Assembly (NCBI GenBank): GCA_018667335.1
Contig: JABIVD010000058.1
Span: 1 to 64,000, forward strand
Origin: Rhodospirillaceae bacterium
GTDB taxonomy: Bacteria; Pseudomonadota; Alphaproteobacteria; UBA6615
Length of the DNA stretch: 64,000 nt
Reading direction: 5' to 3'
Below are positions 16,944 to 28,098 of this stretch, one piece after another. The notes beneath the pieces are model-generated. The model searched no databases. It had not been told where the DNA came from and was given only the letters and a program-made list of their open reading frames with translations. Each line of letters opens with the position of its first letter. Position 1 is the first letter of the stretch. The translations under genes were made by a program, and so were the position numbers.

Positions 16944-18272
16944 TCAGTCCGAGAGCGCCTCGGCCCGCTTGAGACGCAGACGGTTGAAGAGGCCCTCGGG
17001 CTTCGCATCCACGCGGACCGCCATAAGATCCCTCGCCAGCGCGCCGCGACCGCCGCGAATGGCGGATTCGACCAATGTCCGTTGCAGGACGTCGCGCTGG
17101 GCGTTCGAACCGCCAAACCGGTTGGCGATTGGCGCGACGGGTGCCAGCAGATCGGCCGCCTGGCCGTATTCCTGTCGGCCGAATGCCCGGATCGCCTGCG
17201 CGAACGGCAGCCCGACGTCCCGGGTCATCATGGCGTTGGTCCCGGCCTCGCCCGCCGCGCGCGTCATCGTTGCCAGCAGGGCATCCGCCGACGCGTCACG
17301 CCCGGCACCGACGAACGCCATCATCGCGTGCGCGTCGTTGAAGGCATAGTAGCCGTCCTCGACCGTGCCCTCCCACGTGTCGGCCAGCCCTACCCAACGG
17401 TCGCCGACATCGACTCCGTCGAGATGCAGCCGCCAGAGCAGCGCCGACGCGTCGAGCATCTCGAGCACCACGTCGGAGGATTGGGGACGCACGCCCGTGT
17501 CATAGATTTCGAGCACGCGGTCGGTCTCGCCTCGGTCCAGATGATAGAGCGACAGGTGCCACCAATTGTGAAAAGAGAACATATTCTCCTCAGCCCAGTC
17601 GGTGCGACGGTCGTTGTACCAGCAGATCCCATCGTCGAGCCGGCCCTGCATCTCCAGCACATGGGCGACGGCATGGATCGCCCACGGATCGCGGGGTTCA
17701 TGCGTGACCGCTTCGCGACCGGTGTCCTCGGCCTGCGCAAATGCATTCATCTCCTCAAGGCCAAACGCGTGCATCCCAAGCACATAGCCGTAGCCCGGCA
17801 CATCTGAACCCCAGGCGGGGAGAACCGCCGCAATGCGGTCGCGCAGCATGTCCGAGCGGCCGAGATAGAAGTCCCCGAGATGGGCGAGTTGCAACGCCAG
17901 CAGGTCGCGCGGGTGATCGGTCAGAATTGTGCCCCAGCGGTCGGTCGCACCCGCGAAATCCCGGTCGAGCCAGGCGCGCAGGGCAGCGATGTGCCCGCGC
18001 TCCCGATCGTTTGCACCCGCCGCCAATACCTCGGCGGCCTCCACGCTTTCGCGCAGGAAGGGCTCGGCCGCCTTCTCCGCCGCCACCGCCATCATGCCAC
18101 CGCGCAGGCAGTGGCCCATGACGAAATCGGGATCGTCGGCCAGCGCCGCCTCGACCTCTTCCAGCGGGTCGAGGAAGTATCCATTCAAGAGTGTGAGCGC
18201 GGTCTCGTAGCGCGCGAGAGAGGCCAGGTTGCCGGTCGAGACCGGCACATCACGACAATCCATCAACGACAT
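16944..18272 (-). CDS. TTC38-like tetratricopeptide protein
   Basis: 442 residues. The N-terminus DCRDVPVSTGN and internal WWHLSLYHLDRGE plus AIHAVAHVLEMQGR match the TTC38 family, an all-helical TPR-type protein present in many proteobacteria and in animals. No catalytic motif is known and no role is established. The gene begins 24 bases after the 5-oxoprolinase stop on the same strand, so they are probably co-transcribed; a link with the oxoprolinase reaction is an inference from position only. Confidence 0.82.
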   Translation of the reverse strand: MSLMDCRDVPVSTGNLASLARYETALTLLNGYFLDPLEEVEAALADDPDFVMGHCLRGGMMAVAAEKAAEPFLRESVEAAEVLAAGANDRERGHIAALRAWLDRDFAGATDRWGTILTDHPRDLLALQLAHLGDFYLGRSDMLRDRIAAVLPAWGSDVPGYGYVLGMHAFGLEEMNAFAQAEDTGREAVTHEPRDPWAIHAVAHVLEMQGRLDDGICWYNDRRTDWAEENMFSFHNWWHLSLYHLDRGETDRVLEIYDTGVRPQSSDVVLEMLDASALLWRLHLDGVDVGDRWVGLADTWEGTVEDGYYAFNDAHAMMAFVGAGRDASADALLATMTRAAGEAGTNAMMTRDVGLPFAQAIRAFGRQEYGQAADLLAPVAPIANRFGGSNAQRDVLQRTLVESAIRGGRGALARDLMAVRVDAKPEGLFNRLRLKRAEALSD

Positions 18273-18296
18273 GGTTCCCTCCTTTGATCGGTGACC

Positions 18297-21200
18297 CTAC
18301 TCCGCCGCGGCGGTTTTACCATTCACGGGTCCGTAGCCGCCGCCGCCGGGCGTCTCGATGACGAACACATCGCCGGGGCGGGCCTCGGTCCGGTCGGTGC
18401 CCGACATCTCCACGCGCGACCCATCGGCCCGCTCTAGCCAGTTCCGCCCCACCGCGCCGTCCCCGCCACCCGCCAGGCCATAGGGTGCGATCTCGCGGTG
18501 ATTGGCCAGGATCATGACATCCATGTCCTCGAGGAACCGAACCCGGCGCCGTGCACCATCTCCGCCGTGATGTTTTCCGGCGCCACCTGATCCTTCGCGA
18601 ATCTCGAAGCTCTCCAGCAACACCGGGAAACGCCATTCGAGGATCTCGGGATCGGTCAGCCGCGAGTTGGTCATATGGGTGTGCACGGCCGAGGTGCCGT
18701 CGAAGTCGGGACCCGCGCCAGAGCCGCCGCAGATCGTCTCGTAATACTGATACTGCGCGTTGCCGAAGGTGAAATTATTCATCGTCCCCTGGGCCGCGGC
18801 CATCACACCCAGTGCACCGTAGAGACTATCGGTCAGGGCCTGGCTGGTCTCCACGTTACCGGCGACCACCGCGGCGGGATATTCCGGTGCGAGCATGGAT
18901 CGTTTCGGGATGATGATCTCGATCGGCTTGAGGCAGCCTTCGTTCATCGGGATCTCGTCGTCGACCAGGGTCCGGAAGACATACAGGACCGCCGCGCGGG
19001 CGATCGCCGTCGGCGCGTTGAAGTTGCTGTCGAGCTGGGCGCTGGTGCCGGTGAAGTCCACCCGCGCGCTGCGGGTCGCGCGATCGATCGAGATCGCGAC
19101 GTGAATCTCGGCACCATTGTCGAGCGGGTAGACAAACGACCCGTCGCGCAACACGTCGAGGACGCGGCGTACGGATTCCTCCGCATTGTCCTGGACATGG
19201 CCCATATAGGCGTGGACGGTCTCGAGCCCGAACTGGTCGACCATCCGACGCAGTTCCGACACCCCTTTTTCATTCGCGGCGATCTGGGCCTTGAGGTCGG
19301 CGACGTTCTGGTCCGGATTGCGGACCGGATGCGCGCCCGACCCGAGCAGATCGCGGATCGCGTCCTCGCGGAAAACACCCGCGTCGACCGCCTTGAAATT
19401 GTCGATCAGCACGCCCTCATCATCGATGGTGCGCGAGTCCGGTGGCATGGAGCCCGGCGATATTCCGCCGATGTCGGCATGGTGGCCGCGGCTTCCCACG
19501 TAGAAAAGTATATCCGCGCCCGCATCGTCGAACACGGGCGTGATCACCGTCACGTCGGGCAGATGGGTGCCGCCATTGTAGGGCGCATTGAGCATGTACA
19601 CGTCACCGGGCGTCATCCGCGATGCGTTTTCACGGATCACCACGCGGATGCTCTCCGACATGGAGCCCAGATGCACGGGCATATGGGGCGCGTTCGCGAC
19701 CAGGTTTCCGTCGGGTGCGAAGATCGCGCAGGAGAAGTCCAGCCGCTCCTTGATGTTGACCGAGTAGGCCGTGTTCTGGAGCGTCACGCCCATCTGCTCG
19801 GCGATGGACATGTAGAGATTGTTGAAGACCTCGAGCATCACCGGGTCCACGTCCGTCCCGATCGCGGCGATACGCTGCGCCGCCACCACGCGCTCAATCA
19901 CCAGATCTCCGCGCGCGGTCATGGTCGCGCGCCAGCCCGGCTCGATGATCGTCGTCGCCACGGCCTCGCTGATGATCGCGGGGCCATCAATCAAGGCGCC
20001 CGACGCCAGCGCGTCGCGTTCATAGACAGGCGTCGTGTGTGCCGCCCCGTCCATATGGGCGGTCACCTGATCGACCGCAGCAGCATCACCGGATGCCTCG
20101 GGTGCCAGGTCGGCATCCGTGCTCTGGTCCGACGCACCGATCGCCTCGACGGCCGCCGTCTCCACGATCAGCGCCTTGTCGGGCATGGTGAAACCATAAC
20201 GCTGGCGATGCATCTCCGCGAAGGCACCCGCCATCTCCTGCGCGCCGGCGAAGTCCACCTCCAGCGATGTGTCGGTCCCCTCGTAGCGCAGATGCAGGCG
20301 TCGGCGGACGGTGATCCGTCCATCGTCCACGCCCTGGCCCGACACTTCATCCCGCGCCGCGCCGGCCAATTGATCGAGAATACCTGCGACCCTGTCGTCC
20401 ACGGTGTCGCCAAGCAGCGCCTCGACGGACTGCTCGCGCAGCGCACGGATGTCGGCCAGCCCCATGCCGTAGGCCGACAGGACGCCGGCGAAGGGATGCA
20501 GCAACACCCGGGTCATCCCCAACGCGTCGGCGACCAGGCAGGCATGCTGGCCCGCCGCACCGCCGAAGGCACACAGCGTGTAGCGGGTCACGTCGTAACC
20601 ACGCTGCACGGAAATCTTCTTGATCGCGTTGGCCATGTTCTCGACCGCAATCTTCAGGAAACCCTCGGCGACCTCCACCGGGCTTCGCGTATCACCCGTG
20701 GCGGCGCGGATGTCCTCGGTCAGGGCCGCGAACTTCGCGCGCACGGCGTCGGCATCCAGCGGTGCGTCCTGACGGGGCCCGAACACCGACGGGAAATGCG
20801 CGGGCTGTAGCTTCCCCAGCATCACGTTGCAGTCGGTGACGGTCAGCGGCCCGCCCTTGCCGTAGCTCGCGGGCCCCGGGTCGGCGCCGGCGCTCTCCGG
20901 ACCGACGCGATAGCGCGCACCGTCGAACGAACAGATCGACCCGCCGCCCGCCGCGACCGTGTGAATTTGCATCATCGGCGCGCGCATCCGCACGCCGGCG
21001 ACCAGGGTCTCGAAGGCGCGCTCCAGCTCTCCGTAATAATGGGTCACGTCGGTCGATGTGCCGCCCATGTCGAAGCCGATCATCTGCTCGAACCCGGCCG
21101 CCTCGCTGACCTGGACCGCGCCGACCACACCGCCCGCGGGCCCGGACAGGATCGCGTCCTTGCCCTGGAACATGTGCGCGTCCGTCAGGCCGCCATTCGA

Positions 21201-21941
21201 CTGCATGAACATCAGGTTCACGTCGCCCAGCTCGTCGGCGACCCGGTCCACATAGCGGCGCAGGATCGGTGAGAGATAGGCGTCGACCACGGTGGTGTCG
21301 CCCCGGCCCACCAGCTTGATCAGCGGGCTCGTCTCGTGGCTGACGGAAATCTGGGTGAAGCCGATTTCGCGGGCGATCTCGGCGCAGGCCTTCTCATGGT
21401 CGGGCACCCGATAGCCATGCATGAACGCGATCGCGACGGCGCGGATGCCGTCGTCATAGGCCGCCTGCAGCCCGGCCCGCGCGCCCGCGGCATCGAACGG
21501 CACGAGGATTTCGTCCTTCGCGTCCACCCGCTCGTCGATCTCGACCACATGTTCGTACAGCTGCTCGGGCAGAATGATATGCCGGTCGAACAGGCGCGGG
21601 CGGGCCTGGTAGCCGATCCGCAGCGCATCGCGAAACCCGCGCGTGATCGCCAACGCGGTCCGGTCGCCCTTGCGCTCGAGAAGCGCGTTGGTCGCGACCG
21701 TGGTGCCCATCTTCACGGCACCGATCTGGCCCGACGGAATCGCGTCCCCGGCAGCCAGCCCGAGCAGGTCCCTGATGCCCTGCACCGCAGCGTCGGCGTA
21801 GTGCTCCGGGTTGTCCGACAGCAGCTTGTGGGTGCGCAAAGACCCGTCCGGCGCCCGCCCGACGATGTCGGTAAACGTGCCGCCCCGGTCGATCCAGAAA
21901 TGCCAGCGATCTGCTGTGAGATTGGGTTCGTCGCCCGCCAT
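18297..21941 (-). CDS. ATP-dependent 5-oxoprolinase / hydantoinase (fused HyuA-HyuB)
   Basis: 1214 residues, a natural fusion of the two hydantoinase subunits. HyuA part (about 1-690) opens with [18 protein letters not shown], the nucleotide-binding motif, and has [11 protein letters not shown]; HyuB part (about 697-1205) opens [18 protein letters not shown] and ends with ETPGGGGYG. Full-length fusions of this kind usually hydrolyse 5-oxo-L-proline to glutamate with ATP; related N-methylhydantoinases act on hydantoins, so the substrate needs testing. First gene of a minus-strand unit with the TTC38-like protein and perhaps the exporter; divergent from the TerB/DnaJ gene. Confidence 0.9.
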   Translation of the reverse strand: MAGDEPNLTADRWHFWIDRGGTFTDIVGRAPDGSLRTHKLLSDNPEHYADAAVQGIRDLLGLAAGDAIPSGQIGAVKMGTTVATNALLERKGDRTALAITRGFRDALRIGYQARPRLFDRHIILPEQLYEHVVEIDERVDAKDEILVPFDAAGARAGLQAAYDDGIRAVAIAFMHGYRVPDHEKACAEIAREIGFTQISVSHETSPLIKLVGRGDTTVVDAYLSPILRRYVDRVADELGDVNLMFMQSNGGLTDAHMFQGKDAILSGPAGGVVGAVQVSEAAGFEQMIGFDMGGTSTDVTHYYGELERAFETLVAGVRMRAPMMQIHTVAAGGGSICSFDGARYRVGPESAGADPGPASYGKGGPLTVTDCNVMLGKLQPAHFPSVFGPRQDAPLDADAVRAKFAALTEDIRAATGDTRSPVEVAEGFLKIAVENMANAIKKISVQRGYDVTRYTLCAFGGAAGQHACLVADALGMTRVLLHPFAGVLSAYGMGLADIRALREQSVEALLGDTVDDRVAGILDQLAGAARDEVSGQGVDDGRITVRRRLHLRYEGTDTSLEVDFAGAQEMAGAFAEMHRQRYGFTMPDKALIVETAAVEAIGASDQSTDADLAPEASGDAAAVDQVTAHMDGAAHTTPVYERDALASGALIDGPAIISEAVATTIIEPGWRATMTARGDLVIERVVAAQRIAAIGTDVDPVMLEVFNNLYMSIAEQMGVTLQNTAYSVNIKERLDFSCAIFAPDGNLVANAPHMPVHLGSMSESIRVVIRENASRMTPGDVYMLNAPYNGGTHLPDVTVITPVFDDAGADILFYVGSRGHHADIGGISPGSMPPDSRTIDDEGVLIDNFKAVDAGVFREDAIRDLLGSGAHPVRNPDQNVADLKAQIAANEKGVSELRRMVDQFGLETVHAYMGHVQDNAEESVRRVLDVLRDGSFVYPLDNGAEIHVAISIDRATRSARVDFTGTSAQLDSNFNAPTAIARAAVLYVFRTLVDDEIPMNEGCLKPIEIIIPKRSMLAPEYPAAVVAGNVETSQALTDSLYGALGVMAAAQGTMNNFTFGNAQYQYYETICGGSGAGPDFDGTSAVHTHMTNSRLTDPEILEWRFPVLLESFEIREGSGGAGKHHGGDGARRRVRFLEDMDVMILANHREIAPYGLAGGGDGAVGRNWLERADGSRVEMSGTDRTEARPGDVFVIETPGGGGYGPVNGKTAAAE

Positions 21942-22070
21942 GAACTATCCCCGAGTTTCGGCGGCAGACTGATTTGTCGCACGGCGAAAGTCAAAGGCCC
22001 GCAACCGGTAAAACGGTCGCCCTTCGCAAGCGACGTTTCTTCGGCGCGCAGTTTCGGTTAAACGTTCCCC

Positions 22071-22808
22071 ATGAGTATCTGGGGCAAGGTATTGGGTGGC
22101 GCGGCCGGGTTCGCGTTGGGTGGCCCGCTGGGCGCACTGCTTGGCGGGGTCGCCGGGCATATCTACGATTCCCATCGCAGCGGCAGCGCAGCCGAAGTGA
22201 CCGGCGGCGACCCGACCAAGCAGGTCGGCTTCACCATCGCCGTGATCGCGCTGGGCGCGAAGCTCGCCAAGGCCGACGGCGTCGTCACGCCCGACGAGAT
22301 CAAGGCGTTCCGCCGCGTCTTCAAGGTGGCGCCCGAAGAAACCCAGAACGTCGCCAAGGTCTTCAACCTGGCCCGCAAGTCGACCGATGGCTACGAGCTC
22401 TATGCCAAACAGGTCGCCGGCATGTTCCGGGAAAACCCGGCTGTGCTCGAGGAATTGCTGAATTGCCTGTTCCTGATCGCCAAGGCCGACGGCTCCGTCC
22501 ATGACGAGGAACTGAATTATCTGCGCAACGTGTCGGCGATCTTCGGGTTTACCGATACGGATTTCGCGCGGATCCGCGAAGAGAATATGGGCCCGGATGC
22601 GGCCGACCCCTACACCGTGCTCGGCGTGGAACACGACACCGAAGACACCGTGATAAAAGCCGCCTACCGCAAGCTCGTGCGCGAGAACCATCCCGACACG
22701 CTGATCGCCCAGGGCATGCCGGAGGAATTCGTCGAGGTTGCCAACGAAAAACTGGCGACGATCAACGCCGCCTACGACAAGGTTTGCGCCGCGCGCGGGA
22801 TCAAATAG
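22071..22808 (+). CDS. DjlA-like TerB/J-domain protein
   Basis: 245 residues. A Gly/Ala-rich hydrophobic N-terminus (about 5-30, GGAAGFALGGPLGALLGG) may insert in the membrane; a TerB-like helical domain follows (about 45-165, KLAKADGVVTPDEIKAFR), then a C-terminal J domain (about 175-240) with the HPD motif in ENHPDTL. The same order occurs in the DnaK co-chaperone DjlA. The J domain should stimulate an Hsp70 ATPase. It runs into the ABC-F gene after 15 bases. Confidence 0.88.
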   Translation: MSIWGKVLGGAAGFALGGPLGALLGGVAGHIYDSHRSGSAAEVTGGDPTKQVGFTIAVIALGAKLAKADGVVTPDEIKAFRRVFKVAPEETQNVAKVFNLARKSTDGYELYAKQVAGMFRENPAVLEELLNCLFLIAKADGSVHDEELNYLRNVSAIFGFTDTDFARIREENMGPDAADPYTVLGVEHDTEDTVIKAAYRKLVRENHPDTLIAQGMPEEFVEVANEKLATINAAYDKVCAARGIK

Positions 22809-22823
22809 TCCCAACCATCTGCC

Positions 22824-24682
<1,859 letters not shown>

Positions 24683-24686
<4 letters not shown>

Positions 24687-25402
24687 TCACGGATTACCGA
24701 TCTCCCAACTGTGGCGCGCGCAAACCCGAGAACGGCTATGCGCCCGAGATCGATGTTCTGGTGATCCACTACACCGGCATGATGCCCACGACGCGCGCGC
24801 GCGACTGGCTGTGCGATCCCGCCTCGAAGGTCAGCGCGCATTACCTGCTCGACGAGGACGGCACCACCTGGCGCATGGTCGAAGAAGAAGATCGCGCCTG
24901 GCACGCCGGGGTCGGCTGCTGGCGCGGCTGGCGCGATATCAACTCCCGCTCGATCGGCATCGAGCTTTCGAACCCGGGCCATGATTACGGCTACCGGGAA
25001 TTTCCCGACGTCCAGATCGCGGCACTGATCGAGCTGGCCGGTGGCATTCTCGCCCGCCATCCGATCCCGATACATAACGTCGTCGCCCATTCCGACATCG
25101 CGCCCGGCCGCAAGATCGATCCCGGTGAGCTGTTTCCCTGGGCGCGTCTCGCCGCCGCAGGTATCGGTCTTTGGCCCGACATGGATACCGCCGTCGAGGT
25201 CACCGTGCCCGTTTACGGTGCGCCACTCGTGGCGTTGTCGGAGATTGGCTACGACACGGATACGCAGCCGGCTGACGCGGTGATATCCGCGTTCCAGCGG
25301 CGGTTTCGCCCGTCATGCTTCGACGGCGTGCTCGACGATGAGACAAAGCAGAGGATCGCGCAGGTACATAGTCTGGTTGCGGCCTCGTCCAGTTCGGCCT
25401 AA
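24683..25402 (+). CDS. N-acetylmuramoyl-L-alanine amidase (AmpD/AmiD type)
   Basis: 239 residues. The amidase_2 domain (about 15-160) has zinc ligands and catalytic residues in the expected order: His in VLVIHYTG, Glu in SIGIELSNP, and His, Lys and Asp in AHSDIAPGRKIDPGE. A short peptidoglycan-binding domain follows (about 175-235). No signal peptide or lipobox is visible, so it would act in the cytoplasm like AmpD on recycled anhydro-muropeptides, even though the extra binding domain is more like AmiD. Overlaps the ABC-F gene by 4 bases and lies just upstream of rnpB. Confidence 0.88.
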
Positions 25403-25412
25403 GGAAAGCATT

Positions 25413-25784
<372 letters not shown>

Positions 25785-25954
25785 ATATTTCCCCAAGAAA
25801 AGAACATTACAAGAACAAAGTTCTGCCGCTTTATGCGCCGATCCTCCTTTTGCGGGTTGGTCACGTCCACTGATGTCCGATCGTTAATTACTTGAGGGTG
25901 CAAATCGGAAGCATGCAGCACTCTGATTTTTCGTAACTTTTACTGGTTTTGGCG
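25785..25954 (+). other. Gap between rnpB and the mraZ promoter
   Basis: No convincing gene. The stretch is richer in A and T than its surroundings, as expected near a promoter. It contains a GAAC-N7-GAAC direct repeat at 25802-25816 overlapping a small inverted repeat (AGAAC-AAA-GTTCT, 25812-25824) that could fold after rnpB, and a possible 20-codon frame starting at 25833 with no supporting features. Confidence 0.5.
25802..25816 (+). promoter_or_regulatory. LexA-like direct repeat GAAC-N7-GAAC
   Basis: Alphaproteobacterial LexA binds GTTC-N7-GTTC direct repeats, and the reverse complement here is GTTC-TTGTAAT-GTTC. It is 153 bases upstream of the mraZ -35 box. One or two such matches are expected by chance in 64 kb, so support is weak. 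Confidence 0.2.
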
Positions 25955-25982
25955 TTGACGACCCAATTTATCCCATGATATC
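25955..25982 (+). promoter_or_regulatory. Probable mraZ (dcw cluster) promoter
   Basis: TTGACG (25955-25960) is a near-perfect -35 box; GATATC (25977-25982, 16-bp spacer) or TGATAT (25976-25981, 15-bp spacer) is the likely -10. The MraZ boxes cover the spacer, the -10 region and the start of transcription. The leader to the mraZ ATG would be about 75-80 bases. Confidence 0.55.
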
Positions 25983-25995
25983 CCAAACAATCCCA
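25961..25995 (-). promoter_or_regulatory. MraZ operator: four TGGGN boxes at 10-bp spacing
   Basis: On the minus strand the sequence reads TGGGA-N5-TGGGA-N5-TGGGA-N5-TGGGT; on the plus strand these are NCCCA at 25961, 25971, 25981 and 25991. MraZ is known in other bacteria to bind TGGGN direct repeats separated by 5 bases upstream of its own gene. The boxes overlap the promoter, which suggests that MraZ represses the dcw cluster here too. Confidence 0.8.
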
Positions 25996-26033
25996 TTTTG
26001 GCGCATGTGCCAGGGCAACGGGGAGACCATGAG

Positions 26034-26054
26034 CTGCCGGACTGTTTCCGGCAG
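26034..26054 (+). promoter_or_regulatory. Leader hairpin just before the mraZ ribosome site
   Basis: CTGCCGG (26034-26040) and CCGGCAG (26048-26054) make a perfect 7-bp stem with a 7-nt loop. The GGGCGGA ribosome site starts right after it and the start codon is at 26067. Confidence 0.35.
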
Positions 26055-26066
26055 TGGGCGGAATCG

Positions 26067-26567
26067 ATGGCGATGTTTTTGTCGACCACAACCAACAAGG
26101 TCGACCGCAAGGGACGGGTGTCCGTTCCTGCGGCGTTTCGTGCTGTCCTTTCAGGGCAGGCGTTCCACGGCATTGTTGCGTTCCCGTCGTTCAAGCATCC
26201 GGCAGTCCAGTGCGGCGGCATGGACTGGATGGAGAAGCTTGGTGCCGGCGTGGACGCCTACGACATGTTCTCCGACGAGCACGACACATTGACAGCCGCG
26301 CTCTTTGCCAATGCCCAGCAATTGTCATTCGACGGCGAAGGGCGGGTCATGTTGCCTGAAGCCCTGATCGCGCATGCCGGCCTGTCCGAACAGGCGGCCT
26401 TCGTCGGCCGCGGCCCCTTGTTCGAAATCTGGAACCCGGACGCGTTCGCCACCTATCAGTCCGACGCGGTCCGACAGGCCGCCGAAAAAGGCCTGACCCT
26501 ACGACCAGGCAGCCCACCAGGCTCCCCACCCGGATCCCCATCCGGATCCGATGGGGGACAACCGTGA
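26067..26567 (+). CDS. mraZ: MraZ, dcw cluster transcriptional regulator
   Basis: 166 residues from the ATG at 26067 (family start [20 protein letters not shown]); earlier in-frame codons would run through the operator. Two AbrB-like swapped-hairpin domains (about 5-50 and 80-130) carry the [13 protein letters not shown] and [14 protein letters not shown] copies. MraZ assembles into rings that bind its TGGGN boxes and represses the cluster. The C-terminus has an added Pro/Gly/Ser tail (three GSPP-type repeats) not part of the fold. Its stop overlaps the GTG start of rsmH. Confidence 0.95.
   Translation: MAMFLSTTTNKVDRKGRVSVPAAFRAVLSGQAFHGIVAFPSFKHPAVQCGGMDWMEKLGAGVDAYDMFSDEHDTLTAALFANAQQLSFDGEGRVMLPEALIAHAGLSEQAAFVGRGPLFEIWNPDAFATYQSDAVRQAAEKGLTLRPGSPPGSPPGSPSGSDGGQP
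26508..26549 (+). repeat. 12-bp tandem repeat at the 3' end of mraZ
   Basis: Three and a half degenerate units of GGNTCCCCANCC encode [14 protein letters not shown]. The frame is kept in each unit, and the run ends just before the rsmH ribosome site. Confidence 0.75.
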
Positions 26568-27589
26568 CGGCGGCGCGCTCAACGCGTCAGATAAACACAT
26601 CCGGAGTCCCCGTGACTCCCGGGCACAGCCCCGTACTCCTCGAAGAAATCCTCACCGCGCTCGCACCCCGTGACGGCGGCATCTATGTCGACGGAACCCT
26701 GGGCGGCGGCGGTTACACGCGAAAAATTCTGGAAGCCGCGGATTGCACGGTCTGGGGGATCGACCGGGACCCCGATGCGATCGCACGCAATGCCGACCTG
26801 GCCGCCCAATTCACGGGCCGCCTGCATCTTTTGGCCGGGCGCTTCGGCGACATGGACACGTTGCTGCGCAACAACGGCGTCGCGGCCGTCGATGGTATCG
26901 CGCTCGATCTCGGCGTCTCCTCCCCCCAGATCGATACGCCAGAACGCGGCTTCTCCTTCGCCAGCGATGGCCCGCTCGACATGCGTATGGAACGCACGGG
27001 CGAGTCTGCCGCCGACGTGGTCAACACGGCCGACGAGGCAGACCTCGCACGGATCGTGCGCGAATTGGGTGAAGAGCGGCATGCCCGGCGTGTCGCACGC
27101 GCCATCGTGAAGGCACGCGGCGAGGCCCCGATCGAGACCACGGCCCAACTCGCGAATATCGTTCGCGCGGTCGTCCCCAAATCACACAAGTCCCACATCG
27201 ATCCCGCGACGCGCACCTTCCAGGCGCTGCGCATCCATGTGAATGACGAACTCGGAGAGCTCGATCGCGGCCTGATCGCGGCAGAGCATCTTCTGGCCCC
27301 CGGCGGTCGGCTGGCGGTCGTTTCCTTCCACTCGCTGGAAGACAGGCCCGTCAAATTATTCTTGCGGGCACGCAGCGGCAGCGAGGGACGCGGTTCGCGC
27401 CACCTGCCCGAGCAGCCCGACCGACGCGCGCCGGCCTGGCGTCTCATTTCACGCCGCGCGATCCGTCCCGGCGACGCAGAAACCTCTCGCAACCCCCGCG
27501 CGCGTTCAGCGCGGATGCGGGTCGCAGAACGCACCGCAGACCCCGCCTGGGATTCTGCGGACTCGGCCGCGGAAGGGGGTGCCGGATGA
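26564..27589 (+). CDS. rsmH: 16S rRNA (cytosine1402-N4)-methyltransferase
   Basis: 341 residues from the GTG at 26564, which overlaps the mraZ stop (GTGA) and has GGGGGA upstream. Class I SAM-dependent methyltransferase: [10 protein letters not shown], the SAM loop [12 protein letters not shown] (about 43-54), DLGVSSPQ and SFHSLEDR in order. It methylates C1402 of 16S rRNA in the decoding centre. The C-terminal 30 residues are low-complexity. Overlaps ftsL by 4 bases. Confidence 0.95.
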   Translation: MTAARSTRQINTSGVPVTPGHSPVLLEEILTALAPRDGGIYVDGTLGGGGYTRKILEAADCTVWGIDRDPDAIARNADLAAQFTGRLHLLAGRFGDMDTLLRNNGVAAVDGIALDLGVSSPQIDTPERGFSFASDGPLDMRMERTGESAADVVNTADEADLARIVRELGEERHARRVARAIVKARGEAPIETTAQLANIVRAVVPKSHKSHIDPATRTFQALRIHVNDELGELDRGLIAAEHLLAPGGRLAVVSFHSLEDRPVKLFLRARSGSEGRGSRHLPEQPDRRAPAWRLISRRAIRPGDAETSRNPRARSARMRVAERTADPAWDSADSAAEGGAG

Positions 27590-28098
27590 TCCGCCCAACA
27601 TCCCTCATCCTTATGGTGCTCGCCGCCGCGGCCGGCGGAGCGTTGTTCCAGATCGCGTTCGAGGTTTCCGAGCTGGATGACGAGCTCGCCCAGCTGAACA
27701 CGGACATTCGCACCGACCGCGATGCCATCCACGTTTTGCGCGCCGAGTGGAGTTTCCTCAATCAGCCCGCACGGCTCGAAGAACTGACCCGTCGTCACCT
27801 CGACCTGCTTCCCGTCTCCGGAGCGCAGATCGCCGGCACTGGCGCCGTACCGGTGCTTCCGCAAGACGAACTCCCGACCACCGGATCAAACATCGCCGGC
27901 GTCGTCACGCCAGCGGCCATCCCGGCCGCAGCACGGGCCGCAGCGCCCAGGGCCAAGCCGGCCGCACCCGCCCCGCGCCCGTCGGTGACGCGCGTCGCCG
28001 AAAAGGTCAATCGCGCGGACCTGGTCCGCTCGCTCGACGACGTGTTGCGTGAAGTTCTCACAACGCCGACCGCAACATCCGGAGGTGTTCAGCGATGA
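27586..28098 (+). CDS. ftsL: Cell division protein FtsL
   Basis: 170 residues. A single transmembrane helix (about 5-25) is followed by a heptad-type coiled coil (about 28-70) with [17 protein letters not shown], the family mark, and a long Ala/Pro-rich periplasmic tail (about 85-140) that is unconserved. FtsL joins FtsQ and FtsB in the divisome and helps activate FtsWI. The assignment rests on topology plus its place between rsmH and ftsI with 4-base overlaps on both sides. Confidence 0.88.
   Translation: MIRPTSLILMVLAAAAGGALFQIAFEVSELDDELAQLNTDIRTDRDAIHVLRAEWSFLNQPARLEELTRRHLDLLPVSGAQIAGTGAVPVLPQDELPTTGSNIAGVVTPAAIPAAARAAAPRAKPAAPAPRPSVTRVAEKVNRADLVRSLDDVLREVLTTPTATSGGVQR

Noticed and set aside
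15377-16972. Open frame of 531 codons antisense to the Bcr/CflA exporter
   Set aside because: It starts inside the EamA gene and yields a His/Gln/Arg-rich, low-complexity product, a shadow of the membrane protein on the other strand.
18675-20810. Long open frame of 711 codons on the plus strand antisense to the oxoprolinase gene
   Set aside because: The opposite strand encodes a full-length protein with strong family motifs; the antisense translation is rich in His, Arg and Asp with no recognisable domain, the usual mirror image of GC-rich codons.
25833-25895. Possible 20-codon gene between rnpB and mraZ
   Set aside because: No ribosome site, no similarity that I recognise, and it would end in a promoter region; kept only as a note in the gap entry.
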